In this document: piece by piece, positions 49,915 to 58,581 of the stretch | Numbering within the stretch: the first letter of the stretch is position 1 | Layout: every line of letters starts with the position of its first letter | NCBI GenBank assembly: GCA_014360905.1 | Contig: JACIWW010000001.1 | Span: 62,001-126,000, forward strand | Direction: 5' to 3' | Origin: Chloroflexota bacterium | Lineage (GTDB): Bacteria > Chloroflexota > Anaerolineae > UBA2200 | Length of the DNA: 64,000 nucleotides | The notes under the pieces: model-generated | What the model saw: the letters and a program-made list of their open reading frames with translations, nothing else | Databases searched by the model: none | Told to the model about the DNA's origin: nothing | Made by a program: the position numbers and the translations under genes

Positions 49915-51624
49915 TTATGTCAATTCACCTATGTACACTTCAAAAGGCGCGATGGGAAGATGCGTTAGCGTGTCAATAGGGTTGCCTCGTGAGCGGCTAG
50001 AGAAAATCACGCGTGCTGTCATTGCAGGCACATCAAAACTCAGCACATGTGACTTGTTAGACATATTCAGCACTACCAGGCAACTCTGTCCATCGCTCTC
50101 GCTGCTGCGCAGAAAGGCCAAATAGTCCTGGGCATCCTCATGCAAGGGTACATACTCGCCAGCGATAAGCGCTGGAGTTTGCTTGCGCACTCGCAACAAC
50201 CGCCGGTAGAAATTCAGCAGCGAATCAGGATCCGCCAGTTCATCCGCAACGTTAACACCATGAGCATAGTTGGGGTTCACTGGCAGCCAGGTCTGCACGC
50301 CAAGGGGACTGAAACCAGCATTAGGAGCATTCGCCCACTGCATTGGTGTGCGACACTTGTCCCGACCAATGCGTGCGGCATAAATCACAGCCTCATCCGG
50401 CGGAGTCCCTAGAATCTCTGTCTCCACTTGGTACACGATAACTCCGAGCAAATCCCGGAACTGGCACACGTCCGTGAGCAACAAATCGGTCATGCCGATC
50501 TCCTCACCGTAATAGAGAAAGGGCGTACCACGGAGGGTAAGCATGAGTGCTGCACACAGCCTCGCTATCTCGGCATCGTTCCGCCCATCGCCAAAATGGC
50601 TGTACAGCCGGTCTGTATCGTGATTGCCCAGCGTATTGCATGGCCATGCACCTGGAGGTAACGCATTCAGTCGCTCCTTCTGATTCGCTCTCACCCAGGC
50701 TGGGGTTATGCGATCCGTCCGCATCAACGGAAAATTAAACAGGAGATGAAGTTCGTTCTGCCCATCTCCATAGTAGGCAATATCATCATCTTCACCCACT
50801 AGCATGCGCTCTGGGTACTCATCAACAAGCGCCCTCAACTCACGCATCAATTCATGCGTTTCGGGCTGATCAACTTGATGTACATAGAACTCATCCTGCT
50901 GCTCCAAAAGCCTGGCCCGTTCTTCTGCAGTTTTGGCGTTACGTAAAGCATGATACAACTCCACCTGCGACATCTTGACACTGTGGTCTGGCATCGCCAG
51001 ATCTTCAAAGATAGTGCCAATGGCATCTAGGCGAAAGCCATCTATGCCTCGCTCCAGCCAGAAGCGCACGACTTTCCACATCGCTTCCTTGACCGCTGGA
51101 TTATGCCAATTGAGATCAGGCTGCTGTTTTAAGAAATAGTGGTAATAATACTGGCCAGTGGTGGGGTCATATTCCCATGCTGGACCTCCGAACGCAGAGT
51201 ACCAATTGTTGGGAGGCTGCCCATCCTTACCATCACGCCATATATACCAGTCTCGCTTGGGATTATCTCGGCTGGACCGAGACTCGACAAACCACGGGTG
51301 CAAGTGTGAAGTGTGGTTCAACACCAGGTCCAAGATGACCCGGATGCCACGTTGATGCGCTCCGTCCAGAAAGCGCTGAAAGTCCGCCATCGTGCCATAT
51401 TCCGGAGCAACTCCGGTATAGTCGCTCACATCATACCCGCAGTCGTACTGGGGGGATGGATAATGCGGCGATAACCAGATGGCATCAATGCCCAGATCCT
51501 GCAGATAATCCAGGCGCTCAATCATCCCTGGAAAATCTCCAATGCCATCTCCATTGCCATCAGCAAAACTTCGGGGGTAAATCTGATAGAAGACTGCCTT
51601 TTGCCACCATTTCAACCGGGTCAT
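49915..51624 (-). CDS. GH13 alpha-glucosidase (oligo-1,6-glucosidase type)
   Basis: A 569-residue glycoside hydrolase family 13 enzyme. The four conserved regions are present: DLVLNHTSHLHPWF, GFRLDAIG (nucleophile Asp), MLVGEDDD (acid/base Glu) and TLGNHDTDR (transition-state Asp). The start VFYQIYPRSFADGNGDGIGD is typical of cytoplasmic alpha-glucosidases and trehalose-6-phosphate or sucrose hydrolases. No signal peptide. It probably releases glucose from short alpha-glucans or related disaccharides. Confidence 0.93.
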   Translation of the reverse strand: MTRLKWWQKAVFYQIYPRSFADGNGDGIGDFPGMIERLDYLQDLGIDAIWLSPHYPSPQYDCGYDVSDYTGVAPEYGTMADFQRFLDGAHQRGIRVILDLVLNHTSHLHPWFVESRSSRDNPKRDWYIWRDGKDGQPPNNWYSAFGGPAWEYDPTTGQYYYHYFLKQQPDLNWHNPAVKEAMWKVVRFWLERGIDGFRLDAIGTIFEDLAMPDHSVKMSQVELYHALRNAKTAEERARLLEQQDEFYVHQVDQPETHELMRELRALVDEYPERMLVGEDDDIAYYGDGQNELHLLFNFPLMRTDRITPAWVRANQKERLNALPPGAWPCNTLGNHDTDRLYSHFGDGRNDAEIARLCAALMLTLRGTPFLYYGEEIGMTDLLLTDVCQFRDLLGVIVYQVETEILGTPPDEAVIYAARIGRDKCRTPMQWANAPNAGFSPLGVQTWLPVNPNYAHGVNVADELADPDSLLNFYRRLLRVRKQTPALIAGEYVPLHEDAQDYLAFLRSSESDGQSCLVVLNMSNKSHVLSFDVPAMTARVIFSSRSRGNPIDTLTHLPIAPFEVYIGELT

Positions 51625-51690
51625 TGCCTCTCCTTCCTTGACGAGACCATTGAGATAGAGGGAATCAAGTTCTATAGTATCGCATTTGCC

Positions 51691-52419
51691 TCAATGCTCC
51701 AATTTATCATGCAGCCACTCCGCCACCTCGCGTTGCACCTGGGGGTCATGGCGTGGGCCAGTGTGCCCGCCGCTATCCAGCAACCATAGACGGCTATCTT
51801 CACTGGCAAGCGCATACAAGCGTTCGCTGACCGTATATGGGACGAATTCATCGTCGCAGGCGTGGATGAAGAAAATGGGACGTGGTCTGATGCGTGCCGG
51901 CAGGTCAAAGATATCCGCACTCTCTAGATAGAGCAAATAATCCGGTAAGGTCACGCGCACCTTCCCGCCGGAGAGATGGATCCAATGCCAGTAGTCAGCA
52001 TTGAGCAGCCCAGATTTGAGTTGCTCCCCGGCAGCGGTGCAGAAAGCAACTACTGTGCGCAAAGACGGATACTCGGCAGCAGCACGCAGTCCGTTGTGCG
52101 CGCCCATGCTCGATCCAACCAATGCAATGCGCCCGCTGTCTACCTCGAGCCGGCTCTGCAGATAGGACAAGATCGTGCCCACATCCTGCCAGGCCTGGCC
52201 ATCCAATGCACCCTCGCTCTGCCCATGCCCACGGCAATCATAGGCCAGCACAGCAAAGCCCTCTCCTTGGAGGAATTGCGCGATGTCAGCATAATTTTCT
52301 TTGCAACTAGTAATCCCATGGCATAGCACCACGGTGGGAAAAGGCGGCGTGCCCTCTGGCAAGTAGAAATGAGCCGCCAGACGACCGACATTCCCTACAA
52401 GTTCTATGTTTTCCCGCAT
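51691..52419 (-). CDS. Alpha/beta hydrolase
   Basis: A 242-residue alpha/beta hydrolase with the nucleophile elbow GSSMG, the catalytic Asp in HACDDEFVP and His in SGGHTG. The oxyanion segment VLCHGITSCKENYAD is present. ATG 52419 is chosen, with GGGAGGG 4 nt upstream. It resembles dienelactone-hydrolase/esterase-like enzymes; substrate unknown. It is the first gene of the minus-strand carbohydrate run. Confidence 0.87.
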   Translation of the reverse strand: MRENIELVGNVGRLAAHFYLPEGTPPFPTVVLCHGITSCKENYADIAQFLQGEGFAVLAYDCRGHGQSEGALDGQAWQDVGTILSYLQSRLEVDSGRIALVGSSMGAHNGLRAAAEYPSLRTVVAFCTAAGEQLKSGLLNADYWHWIHLSGGKVRVTLPDYLLYLESADIFDLPARIRPRPIFFIHACDDEFVPYTVSERLYALASEDSRLWLLDSGGHTGPRHDPQVQREVAEWLHDKLEH

Positions 52420-52431
52420 GTACCCTCCCAT

Positions 52432-53154
52432 CGCGTCTTCGCTTGCTACAAACAGTTGTCTACAATCTTAGATAGTTCTTGCCACAAGTCAAACGTAACC
52501 CTATGAAAATGAGCGCTTCAGCACTCAAAAGCGCCAGGGATGACACAATCGAGAAGTCAGGTTTCTGGGAGAAACCTGGCTTCTCTTCCCTGGGCGTGGG
52601 AGCCCAGGATGCTACAACTTTGCAGAGGCGGCTCCCACGCGCCGTATTCCTTACAATGCCTGCTCCAGATGGACAACAGTCCGCCTTCTCCTGGCGCGAG
52701 CTGTTGCCCACGCCGAGCAGGGTAAGGCACATTTCCGCACCATGTCATCAACGAATGGCTGCGCCAAAACAAATCAACGAATCACAGGTTCATTCGTTTA
52801 TTCGTTCCCCACTCGTTGATGGTCATCCCCCAACTGACCCGGTGTGGGCTGTTGCCCACGCCAAGCGGAGGAAGGCAGCTAGAAAAGCCGCCCTGCGAAT
52901 ATGCTGCCCTCTTCACTCATCACCTCTCACTCACGAGATTGCTTCGGGCGCAAAGCGCCCTCGCAATGACAGAAGAAAGCGGCTAGAAAAGCCGCCCTAC
53001 GAATATGTGGCCCTTACCATTTATCACTCACTCGGCAATTTGACAATAACGCTCCGCCGTGGAAAGGCATCGCTTTGCTTGCGGATAGAACATGTGCTAT
53101 CATAGCAGCCAGGCTGTTGCGAAACCGCCATGTAAACTCCTAGGAGGACTTTAG
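52432..53154. repeat. Intergenic repeat cluster (palindromes and a direct repeat)
   Basis: No gene seen. GAGAAGTCAGGTTTCT and AGAAACCTGGCTTCTC (52552-52586, loop GGG, one G-U) form a long hairpin. A REP-like unit ATTGCTTCGGGCGC-AAA-GCGCCCTCGCAAT lies near 52939-52969. GCTAGAAAAGCCGCCCT.CGAATATG occurs twice as a direct repeat, near 52878 and 52982. Confidence 0.65.
53075..53103 (+). promoter_or_regulatory. Sigma70-type promoter of the Gfo/Idh/MocA gene
   Basis: TTGCTT at 53075-53080, 17 nt spacer, TATCAT at 53098-53103. Confidence 0.55.
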
Positions 53155-54285
53155 ATGACGAAGAAGATGAACATTGGACTCATTGGACTGGGATATATTG
53201 GCAAGATTCACACTATCGCCTATCGCGACATACCATTTTGCTTCCCAAAATCACCAGTGGTGGCTAATCTCGTAGCAGTGCTCCGCTCGCGGTTAGACAG
53301 CGAAGAAGAAGCGATGAATAGCTTTGCCCTTGCCACAACCGACCAGGCCAAATTCTATGCTCAGCCCTTGGATATTGTGGACATATGTTCGCCTAATTAC
53401 CTGCACCGTCAACATGCTCAAAGGGCGTTGGAGTCAGGTCTTGCCGTATATTGTGAGAAGCCGCTAGCCTGCACGCTTGAGGATGCCCGTGCTATGGCCG
53501 ACCTGGCCGAGAGCACGGGAGCGCTAACTCACGTGGCCTATGTGCTGCGTTACTTGCCTGCCATACGCCAAATGAAAGCACTCATTGACGCAGGCGAGGT
53601 CGGTGAGGTTTTCCACTTTCGTGCCCGCATGTTTCACAGCGGCTATTTGGACTACGAGCGCCCAATGTCTTGGCGTTTGCGACGGGCACAGGCTGGAGGC
53701 GGCGCTTTTATGGATCTGGGCGCTCATCTGGTAGATTTGACCCACTATCTGTTGGGTGGTATTGTGACGGTGCGGGCTGCCATGCGTACCTTCATCTGCG
53801 AGCGTTGCACCACACCAGGCAGTGAAAAAAGAGAGCCAGTGGACGTAGATGATTGGGCACTCTGCACATTGGAACTTGCCAGCGGCGCAGTGGGCGTGCT
53901 CGAAGTCACACGCATGGCTGCCGGTGCAGAGGACGCAACTGAGTTCGAGGTCTATGGCAATAAAGGGGCCCTGCTCTTCCAAGTACGTGAACCCAACTTT
54001 GCCTATCTTTATGACCTGCGTCGGCAACAGTGGATAAGAGGAACCATGAACCTACCGCCTATTCCTGGAGAGCGTCCCATCGAGCAGATTTGGCCAAGTG
54101 CCAAATACTCCCAGGGTCATATGACCAATGCCCACCTGGCAGCTGCCTACGATTTTATCCTCAATGTGGCGGAGAAGAAACCCTCTCAAGTTGATTTCCG
54201 GGCTGGTGCCGCCGCACAAGAAGTGATTGAGGCAGCCTATATCTCTGCTGCACACGGAGGCGAGTTGATCCGCTTGCCATTATAA
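53155..54285 (+). CDS. Gfo/Idh/MocA-family oxidoreductase
   Basis: A 376-residue dehydrogenase with the N-terminal NAD(P)-binding loop IGLIGLGYIGKIH, the EKPLACTLEDARAMADLAE motif whose Lys-Pro is typical of the family, and AGGGAFMDLGAHLVDLTHYL in the substrate domain. AGGAGG precedes ATG 53155 by 8 nt. It oxidises or reduces a sugar, inositol or amino-sugar derivative in the cytoplasm. It stands near nagA and SIS genes, consistent with an amino-sugar pathway, but the substrate is unknown. Confidence 0.92.
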   Translation: MTKKMNIGLIGLGYIGKIHTIAYRDIPFCFPKSPVVANLVAVLRSRLDSEEEAMNSFALATTDQAKFYAQPLDIVDICSPNYLHRQHAQRALESGLAVYCEKPLACTLEDARAMADLAESTGALTHVAYVLRYLPAIRQMKALIDAGEVGEVFHFRARMFHSGYLDYERPMSWRLRRAQAGGGAFMDLGAHLVDLTHYLLGGIVTVRAAMRTFICERCTTPGSEKREPVDVDDWALCTLELASGAVGVLEVTRMAAGAEDATEFEVYGNKGALLFQVREPNFAYLYDLRRQQWIRGTMNLPPIPGERPIEQIWPSAKYSQGHMTNAHLAAAYDFILNVAEKKPSQVDFRAGAAAQEVIEAAYISAAHGGELIRLPL

Positions 54286-54361
54286 GAGCCTTTGAAAGGG
54301 ACAAAAAGCCAACTGGCCATCTCCCCTGAGGCAATCTCTTTCAATTAACTGGCGCGGAAAC

Positions 54362-55531
54362 TCAAAATCCAGAGTAAACGATCCGCCCCTTGACCAGGGT
54401 CATGTATACGTTGACCTGTTCATCAATAACGGACAAACTGGCGTCTTTGCCCACAGCGATGCTTCCCAAGCGATCGGAAAAGCCCATTGCACGGGCTGGA
54501 TTAAGGGAAGCCATCTTCACTGCTTCGGGCAATGGCACTCCAACCTTCTGACGGACATTGCGCACGCATTGGTTCAATGTTGCCGTGCTGCCAGCAAGGG
54601 TGCCATCAGCCAGCGTCGCGATGCCATCCTTGACCGTGACAACGTGGCCCACTAACTCGTAGGTCCCATCGGGCAAACCAGCTCCAGGCATGGCATCCGT
54701 AATGAGCACAACGCGATCGGTACCCAGGCAGCGGATCAGCATTTTCATTGCCCCAGGATGGACATGCACTGTATCGGCAATGAGTTCTGCGGTCACTTCG
54801 TCAGAGGTCAAAATAGCTCCGAAAACGCCTGGCTCGCGATGTTGAAAGCCACGCTGCGCGTTAAAAGTATGAGTGACGTGAGTAAAATTGCCCCGCAAGG
54901 CAGCACTAGCCAATTCGTAATCAGCGTTCGTATGTCCTAACGAGACGACCACTCCTGCGGCACGGAAGCGTGCCGCTATTTCTTGGGCGCCAGGCAGTTC
55001 TGGCGCCAGAGTCATCTGGCGAATCCAGCCACGCCCAGCCTGCAACACCGTCTCCGCTTCCTCCATCGCTGGCTGACGCAGCCAGGCTGGGTTAAACGCT
55101 CCCTTTTTCTCCTTGCTTAAATATGGGCCTTCTAGATGCAGCCCCAAGGCTTCTGCGCCAGACATGCCCGCGTCCAACACATCAGCATAGGCACGCACCA
55201 TTTGCACCAATTCCTCCGCAGAAGGAGCGGAAATAGAGCACAGAAAACCGGTCACTCCGGTGCAGGCTACCCACTCAGAATAGGCACGCAAGTCTTCTGC
55301 CAATTGCCCAGGCGTCTCAAAATCGATGCCCTTACCACCGTGTACATGCACGTCTATAAAGCCTGGGACGACAATGCGACCACGCATGTCCATACGCAGT
55401 CCATCCGCACGGGGTGCCCCTTCCATTGGCCCTACGTAAGCGATGCGGCCGTCATCGGAAATAACTACGGCCCCACGCTCGATGACCTCTGTCGGGGTAA
55501 ACACCGTTGCATAGTAAAGCACCATTGCCAT
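54362..55531 (-). CDS. nagA: N-acetylglucosamine-6-phosphate deacetylase
   Basis: A 389-residue amidohydrolase: metal site IDVHVHGGKGIDF, LGLHLEGPYLSKEKKGAF (metal-bridging Glu), SLGHTNADYE, VTHTFNAQRGF and LITDAMPGAGLPDG (catalytic Asp). These are the NagA-defining blocks. GGAGGAA lies upstream of ATG 55531. It deacetylates GlcNAc-6-phosphate in the cytoplasm. Divergent promoters separate it from the SIS isomerase gene at 55707, and the PTS operon downstream could supply its substrate. Confidence 0.93.
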   Translation of the reverse strand: MAMVLYYATVFTPTEVIERGAVVISDDGRIAYVGPMEGAPRADGLRMDMRGRIVVPGFIDVHVHGGKGIDFETPGQLAEDLRAYSEWVACTGVTGFLCSISAPSAEELVQMVRAYADVLDAGMSGAEALGLHLEGPYLSKEKKGAFNPAWLRQPAMEEAETVLQAGRGWIRQMTLAPELPGAQEIAARFRAAGVVVSLGHTNADYELASAALRGNFTHVTHTFNAQRGFQHREPGVFGAILTSDEVTAELIADTVHVHPGAMKMLIRCLGTDRVVLITDAMPGAGLPDGTYELVGHVVTVKDGIATLADGTLAGSTATLNQCVRNVRQKVGVPLPEAVKMASLNPARAMGFSDRLGSIAVGKDASLSVIDEQVNVYMTLVKGRIVYSGF

Positions 55532-55580
55532 AGCGAGCTATTCCTCCTTTTCCTTGTTGGCTACCATTTGCAGTGCTCAC

Positions 55581-55609
55581 ATCTTAGGCATGATTACATC
55601 CTAAGTCAA
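55581..55609 (-). promoter_or_regulatory. nagA promoter with inverted repeat
   Basis: On the minus strand TTGACT (complement of 55604-55609), 17 nt spacer, TAAGAT (complement of 55581-55586). CTTAGG (55583-55588) and CCTAAG (55600-55605) form an inverted repeat within it, a likely operator. Confidence 0.7.
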
Positions 55610-55643
55610 ACCAGCGCTATCCAACTGCTGTGAAACTGCCAGT

Positions 55644-55672
55644 TTGACCACACCCTCTCCGCCTTGTATAAT
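55644..55672 (+). promoter_or_regulatory. Promoter of the SIS isomerase gene
   Basis: TTGACC at 55644-55649, 17 nt spacer, TATAAT at 55667-55672, divergent from the nagA promoter 35 nt away. Confidence 0.75.
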
Positions 55673-55706
55673 CCATTGCGCAAGCCATTCGACAATGGAG
55701 GCTTTT

Positions 55707-56768
55707 ATGTCCAATTACACACGCGGCGCATTCATGCGTGACGAAATCGCAAGTCAGGACAAAATCTGGGCGGAGATCATTCCCCTAGTTACCAAGCGCG
55801 CAGAAGAAATCAAGAGGCAGCTCGCCAACGTAGATGAAGTGATTTGCAGCGGATGTGGCTCCGGTCTGAACGCCGCGCTTTACGCCGCATCCGTACTGCA
55901 AATGCAAACAGGCCTCTCGGCACGTGCTGCTGCAGCAGCAGAGATTTACCTATTTCCCCAAAATGTCTTGCTCAGCAAGCGCAACTCTTTAGCGATACTG
56001 ATTTCGCGCTCAGGCAGGACTACAGAAGTCATCTATGCTCTGGAGTATTTGCAATGCAATGGCATTCCTGTCATCGGTATTACCTGTACCGAAGATAGCC
56101 CATTGGCTACGAAGTGCGACCTGCCTCTAATTCTCACCCCTGCTAGAGATCGCGCCGTGGCTACCACTCGCTCATTCACGGGAATGACACTGGCCGCACA
56201 ACTGCTTGCCGCGATCGTTGCGGATGACACCACCACCCTCGAAGCATTGCGTCGCTTGCCTACGCTATGCCAGACGCAGTTGGCAACTTATCATGATCTG
56301 GGCAAGACACTGGGGCAGCGTACCGATTTAATCAAATATGCCTGCGTTGGTAATGGGCCATTCTTTGGTCTAGCACGGGAAGCCCAACTGAAGATCAAGG
56401 AAATGGCGCTGCTGCCCGTTGATGCTTATCCTATGCTCGAATTCCGCCATGGCCCACAATCCACCGTGGATAGGCAGATGTTGATGATAGCATTTATGTC
56501 AGATACTGCTCAACAAGAAGAAAAGCATTTCCTGCGCGATATGAAAGCCCTGGGAGGCGTGACCTGGGCTCTTTGCGACCGAGCCGACGGAGAACTGCGA
56601 GGGCATGCAGATTATGTGCTGGAATTGAACTCGGGCCTGAATGAACTGGCGCGAGGATTGCTCTACATGCCCGCGATTCAATACATGGCATATTACCGTT
56701 CCCTAGCCCAGGGATTGAATCCAGACCAACCACCCCACTTATCCTATTGGGTGGATACATCGCGTTAA
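55707..56768 (+). CDS. Double-SIS-domain sugar isomerase (AgaS/GlmS-C-like)
   Basis: A 353-residue protein with two SIS domains as in the isomerase half of GlmS and in AgaS/FrlB: ICSGCGSGLNAALYAASVL, AILISRSGRTTEVIYAL, VGNGPFFGLAREAQLKIKEM and EFRHGPQSTVD. ATG 55707 has GGAGG 5 nt upstream (the open frame runs to 55644). It probably isomerises or deaminates an amino-sugar phosphate such as glucosamine-6-phosphate, following NagA; this role is inferred from context. Confidence 0.87.
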   Translation: MSNYTRGAFMRDEIASQDKIWAEIIPLVTKRAEEIKRQLANVDEVICSGCGSGLNAALYAASVLQMQTGLSARAAAAAEIYLFPQNVLLSKRNSLAILISRSGRTTEVIYALEYLQCNGIPVIGITCTEDSPLATKCDLPLILTPARDRAVATTRSFTGMTLAAQLLAAIVADDTTTLEALRRLPTLCQTQLATYHDLGKTLGQRTDLIKYACVGNGPFFGLAREAQLKIKEMALLPVDAYPMLEFRHGPQSTVDRQMLMIAFMSDTAQQEEKHFLRDMKALGGVTWALCDRADGELRGHADYVLELNSGLNELARGLLYMPAIQYMAYYRSLAQGLNPDQPPHLSYWVDTSR

Positions 56769-56834
56769 GTTTTGATTCTTGAGATGTAAGCCAGGGGGAA
56801 TGCCCTCTATATGCGATGGAAGGAGAGCGAATCC

Positions 56835-57434
56835 ATGCCACGCAAAGGCAGCAAATCAGACGCACGCACAGAACAAGGACGCATGCTGGCACGACAACTT
56901 TATGATTATAAGATTGGTCAACTAGAGAGATTGAGCGCCGAAGAGCAAGCACGCTTGCTGCGCGACTTTCCCCTGCTTGGTGAAGCAGAGTTCAAAGATG
57001 TGCTACGCCAGGTCATCGAAGCCAAGCGCTATGAGCAGGAACGCATCGGCTGGCAGGCTATCCCCCACGATGTAGCTGTGCTAGTCATTGTAGCTGTAAC
57101 CAGTTTGTTCAACTTACGCGCTGGCATTGTAGCCGGTATTGCCACTTTGGTGCTGTTAGAAAGCCTCTTTCAGTTTTACTTTGACCGCAAGCTCTATCGT
57201 CCGCTGAGCACACTGGTCTGGCTTACTTATCCCGCTTATGCTATTCAGGCTTATGTGCTCTACTATCGTGGATTCACGCCCATCTGGATCGTGGCAATAG
57301 TGGCGCTTGTATGGGGTGGAACTTTTCTGCTAGGCATGTTGGCTCGTATACCGCCACGTCTTATCTTCAATGCGCGCGTGAAGGCCGCTGAGGAAAGCAT
57401 GCGTCGCAAGGGAGAAAAACCTCCGAAGCGCTAG
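56835..57434 (+). CDS. Membrane protein of unknown function
   Basis: A 199-residue protein. ATG 56835 has AAGGAG upstream. An N-terminal helical cytoplasmic part (residues 1-80, rich in Glu, Arg and Lys) is followed by four predicted membrane segments (about 84-104, 108-122, 130-150 and 156-176) and a basic tail. Family not recognised. It follows the SIS gene by 66 nt and converges with the phosphatase gene, overlapping its end by 4 nt. Confidence 0.65.
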   Translation: MPRKGSKSDARTEQGRMLARQLYDYKIGQLERLSAEEQARLLRDFPLLGEAEFKDVLRQVIEAKRYEQERIGWQAIPHDVAVLVIVAVTSLFNLRAGIVAGIATLVLLESLFQFYFDRKLYRPLSTLVWLTYPAYAIQAYVLYYRGFTPIWIVAIVALVWGGTFLLGMLARIPPRLIFNARVKAAEESMRRKGEKPPKR

Positions 57435-58111
57435 AGCCCTCGTTGCTTATTCAATGCCTCGCTGCCACGAAGGTTATCCAGCACTTCGGACAAGTTCGAG
57501 AAAGGCATTGCCGGAATGCGTTGCTCACGGCAATAATCTAATAGACTTGCTCGTGCGAACAAGACATCGGCTGCTCCCACAACCTCGATATCGGACAAGC
57601 CATCGCCGATAAACACGACCTGAAAACCCTCTGCTTTATAGCGTCGCACAAAAGCCAATTTGGATGTGCCGCGCAATGGAGATTCCGCGCTATACCAAGG
57701 GAAAGACAAATGCAATCCATCGGGTCCAAAGTGAATTTCATTGGCATAAACCTGCACATGGTGGATACCGTGACGTTCGAGGATATAGCGGATATACCAA
57801 GTCAGCCCATCGCTGACAATAGCGAATGGGTAACCTTGTTGCTGGCAAAAACTCACCAAATCGGGGAAAGCAGGATCCAAAGGAACCGAGTCCAGTAGAT
57901 GCTCCATCTCGGCACGACCGGCAGTTATAGTGGCAAAACAGGCCCTCATCTCCTCTGGGGTGCTGATCTTGCCCTGCTCCCAAAGCTTGACCATTTGCAG
58001 GCAAGAGGGAGCGGCAAATCTGCGATACAGCATATCAATCACAATGCAAGGCGTTGCTGTGCCATCGAAATCGCACAACACGGCCACTTGGGAATTCAGC
58101 AGCAGAGCCAT
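57431..58111 (-). CDS. HAD-family phosphatase (MtnX/SerB-like)
   Basis: A 226-residue HAD hydrolase: motif I AVLCDFDGTATP (nucleophile Asp), motif II AIVSDGLTWYI, a Lys in SKLAFVRRYK, and motif III VVFIGDGLSDIEVVGAADV. The layout matches MtnX/phosphoserine-phosphatase-like enzymes. ATG 58111 is preferred over GTG 58126; neither has a strong ribosome site. The substrate may be a small phosphorylated metabolite. Confidence 0.85.
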   Translation of the reverse strand: MALLLNSQVAVLCDFDGTATPCIVIDMLYRRFAAPSCLQMVKLWEQGKISTPEEMRACFATITAGRAEMEHLLDSVPLDPAFPDLVSFCQQQGYPFAIVSDGLTWYIRYILERHGIHHVQVYANEIHFGPDGLHLSFPWYSAESPLRGTSKLAFVRRYKAEGFQVVFIGDGLSDIEVVGAADVLFARASLLDYCREQRIPAMPFSNLSEVLDNLRGSEALNKQRGL

Positions 58112-58136
58112 GTGGCACGCACTCACTGCTATATTT

Positions 58137-58580
58137 TTAGCCCTTGGCCCTGCGCTTTTTGCCGCGCAGGGATTTGACCCAATTTTCCAACTTCTCTGGA
58201 CTGGCTACGTGAGGCTCCCACTTTTCGCCCTGCTCAACCGCTTTCATCATGGCGTCATAGATCTCTTTGGGATATGCTTCGACCCAGCGCACCCAGGCAG
58301 GCTTGATAAAAGACGGTGGCTGTACCGTCCACCACAGTCCACAGAGGATCAAGAGCACAAAGAGACCTTGGTACAAGATATAGTACGAACCTAACCGTGC
58401 CTCGACCGTGGAATGAAAAGAATATACTAGGAATAGCAGCCCCAGAGGGATGTAGCCATAGGCCGTTCCTCGCGAACGCCAGTACCAATTCTTCCACAAA
58501 CCAAGCCGCGCAGCCACGCCTAACGCGGTGAAAACAACTCCAAAAAATCTCAGCAAGAATTGTGGATCGATCCCTAACAT
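58137..58580 (-). CDS. Membrane protein of unknown function
   Basis: A 147-residue protein with about four hydrophobic segments in the first 90 residues and a C-terminal cytoplasmic region ending in a basic run (GKKRRAKG). ATG 58580 overlaps nothing and starts 1 nt after the stop of the ceramidase-like gene, with AGAGGA upstream, so it is translationally linked to that gene. No family recognised. Confidence 0.65.
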   Translation of the reverse strand: MLGIDPQFLLRFFGVVFTALGVAARLGLWKNWYWRSRGTAYGYIPLGLLFLVYSFHSTVEARLGSYYILYQGLFVLLILCGLWWTVQPPSFIKPAWVRWVEAYPKEIYDAMMKAVEQGEKWEPHVASPEKLENWVKSLRGKKRRAKG

Positions 58581-58581
58581 G

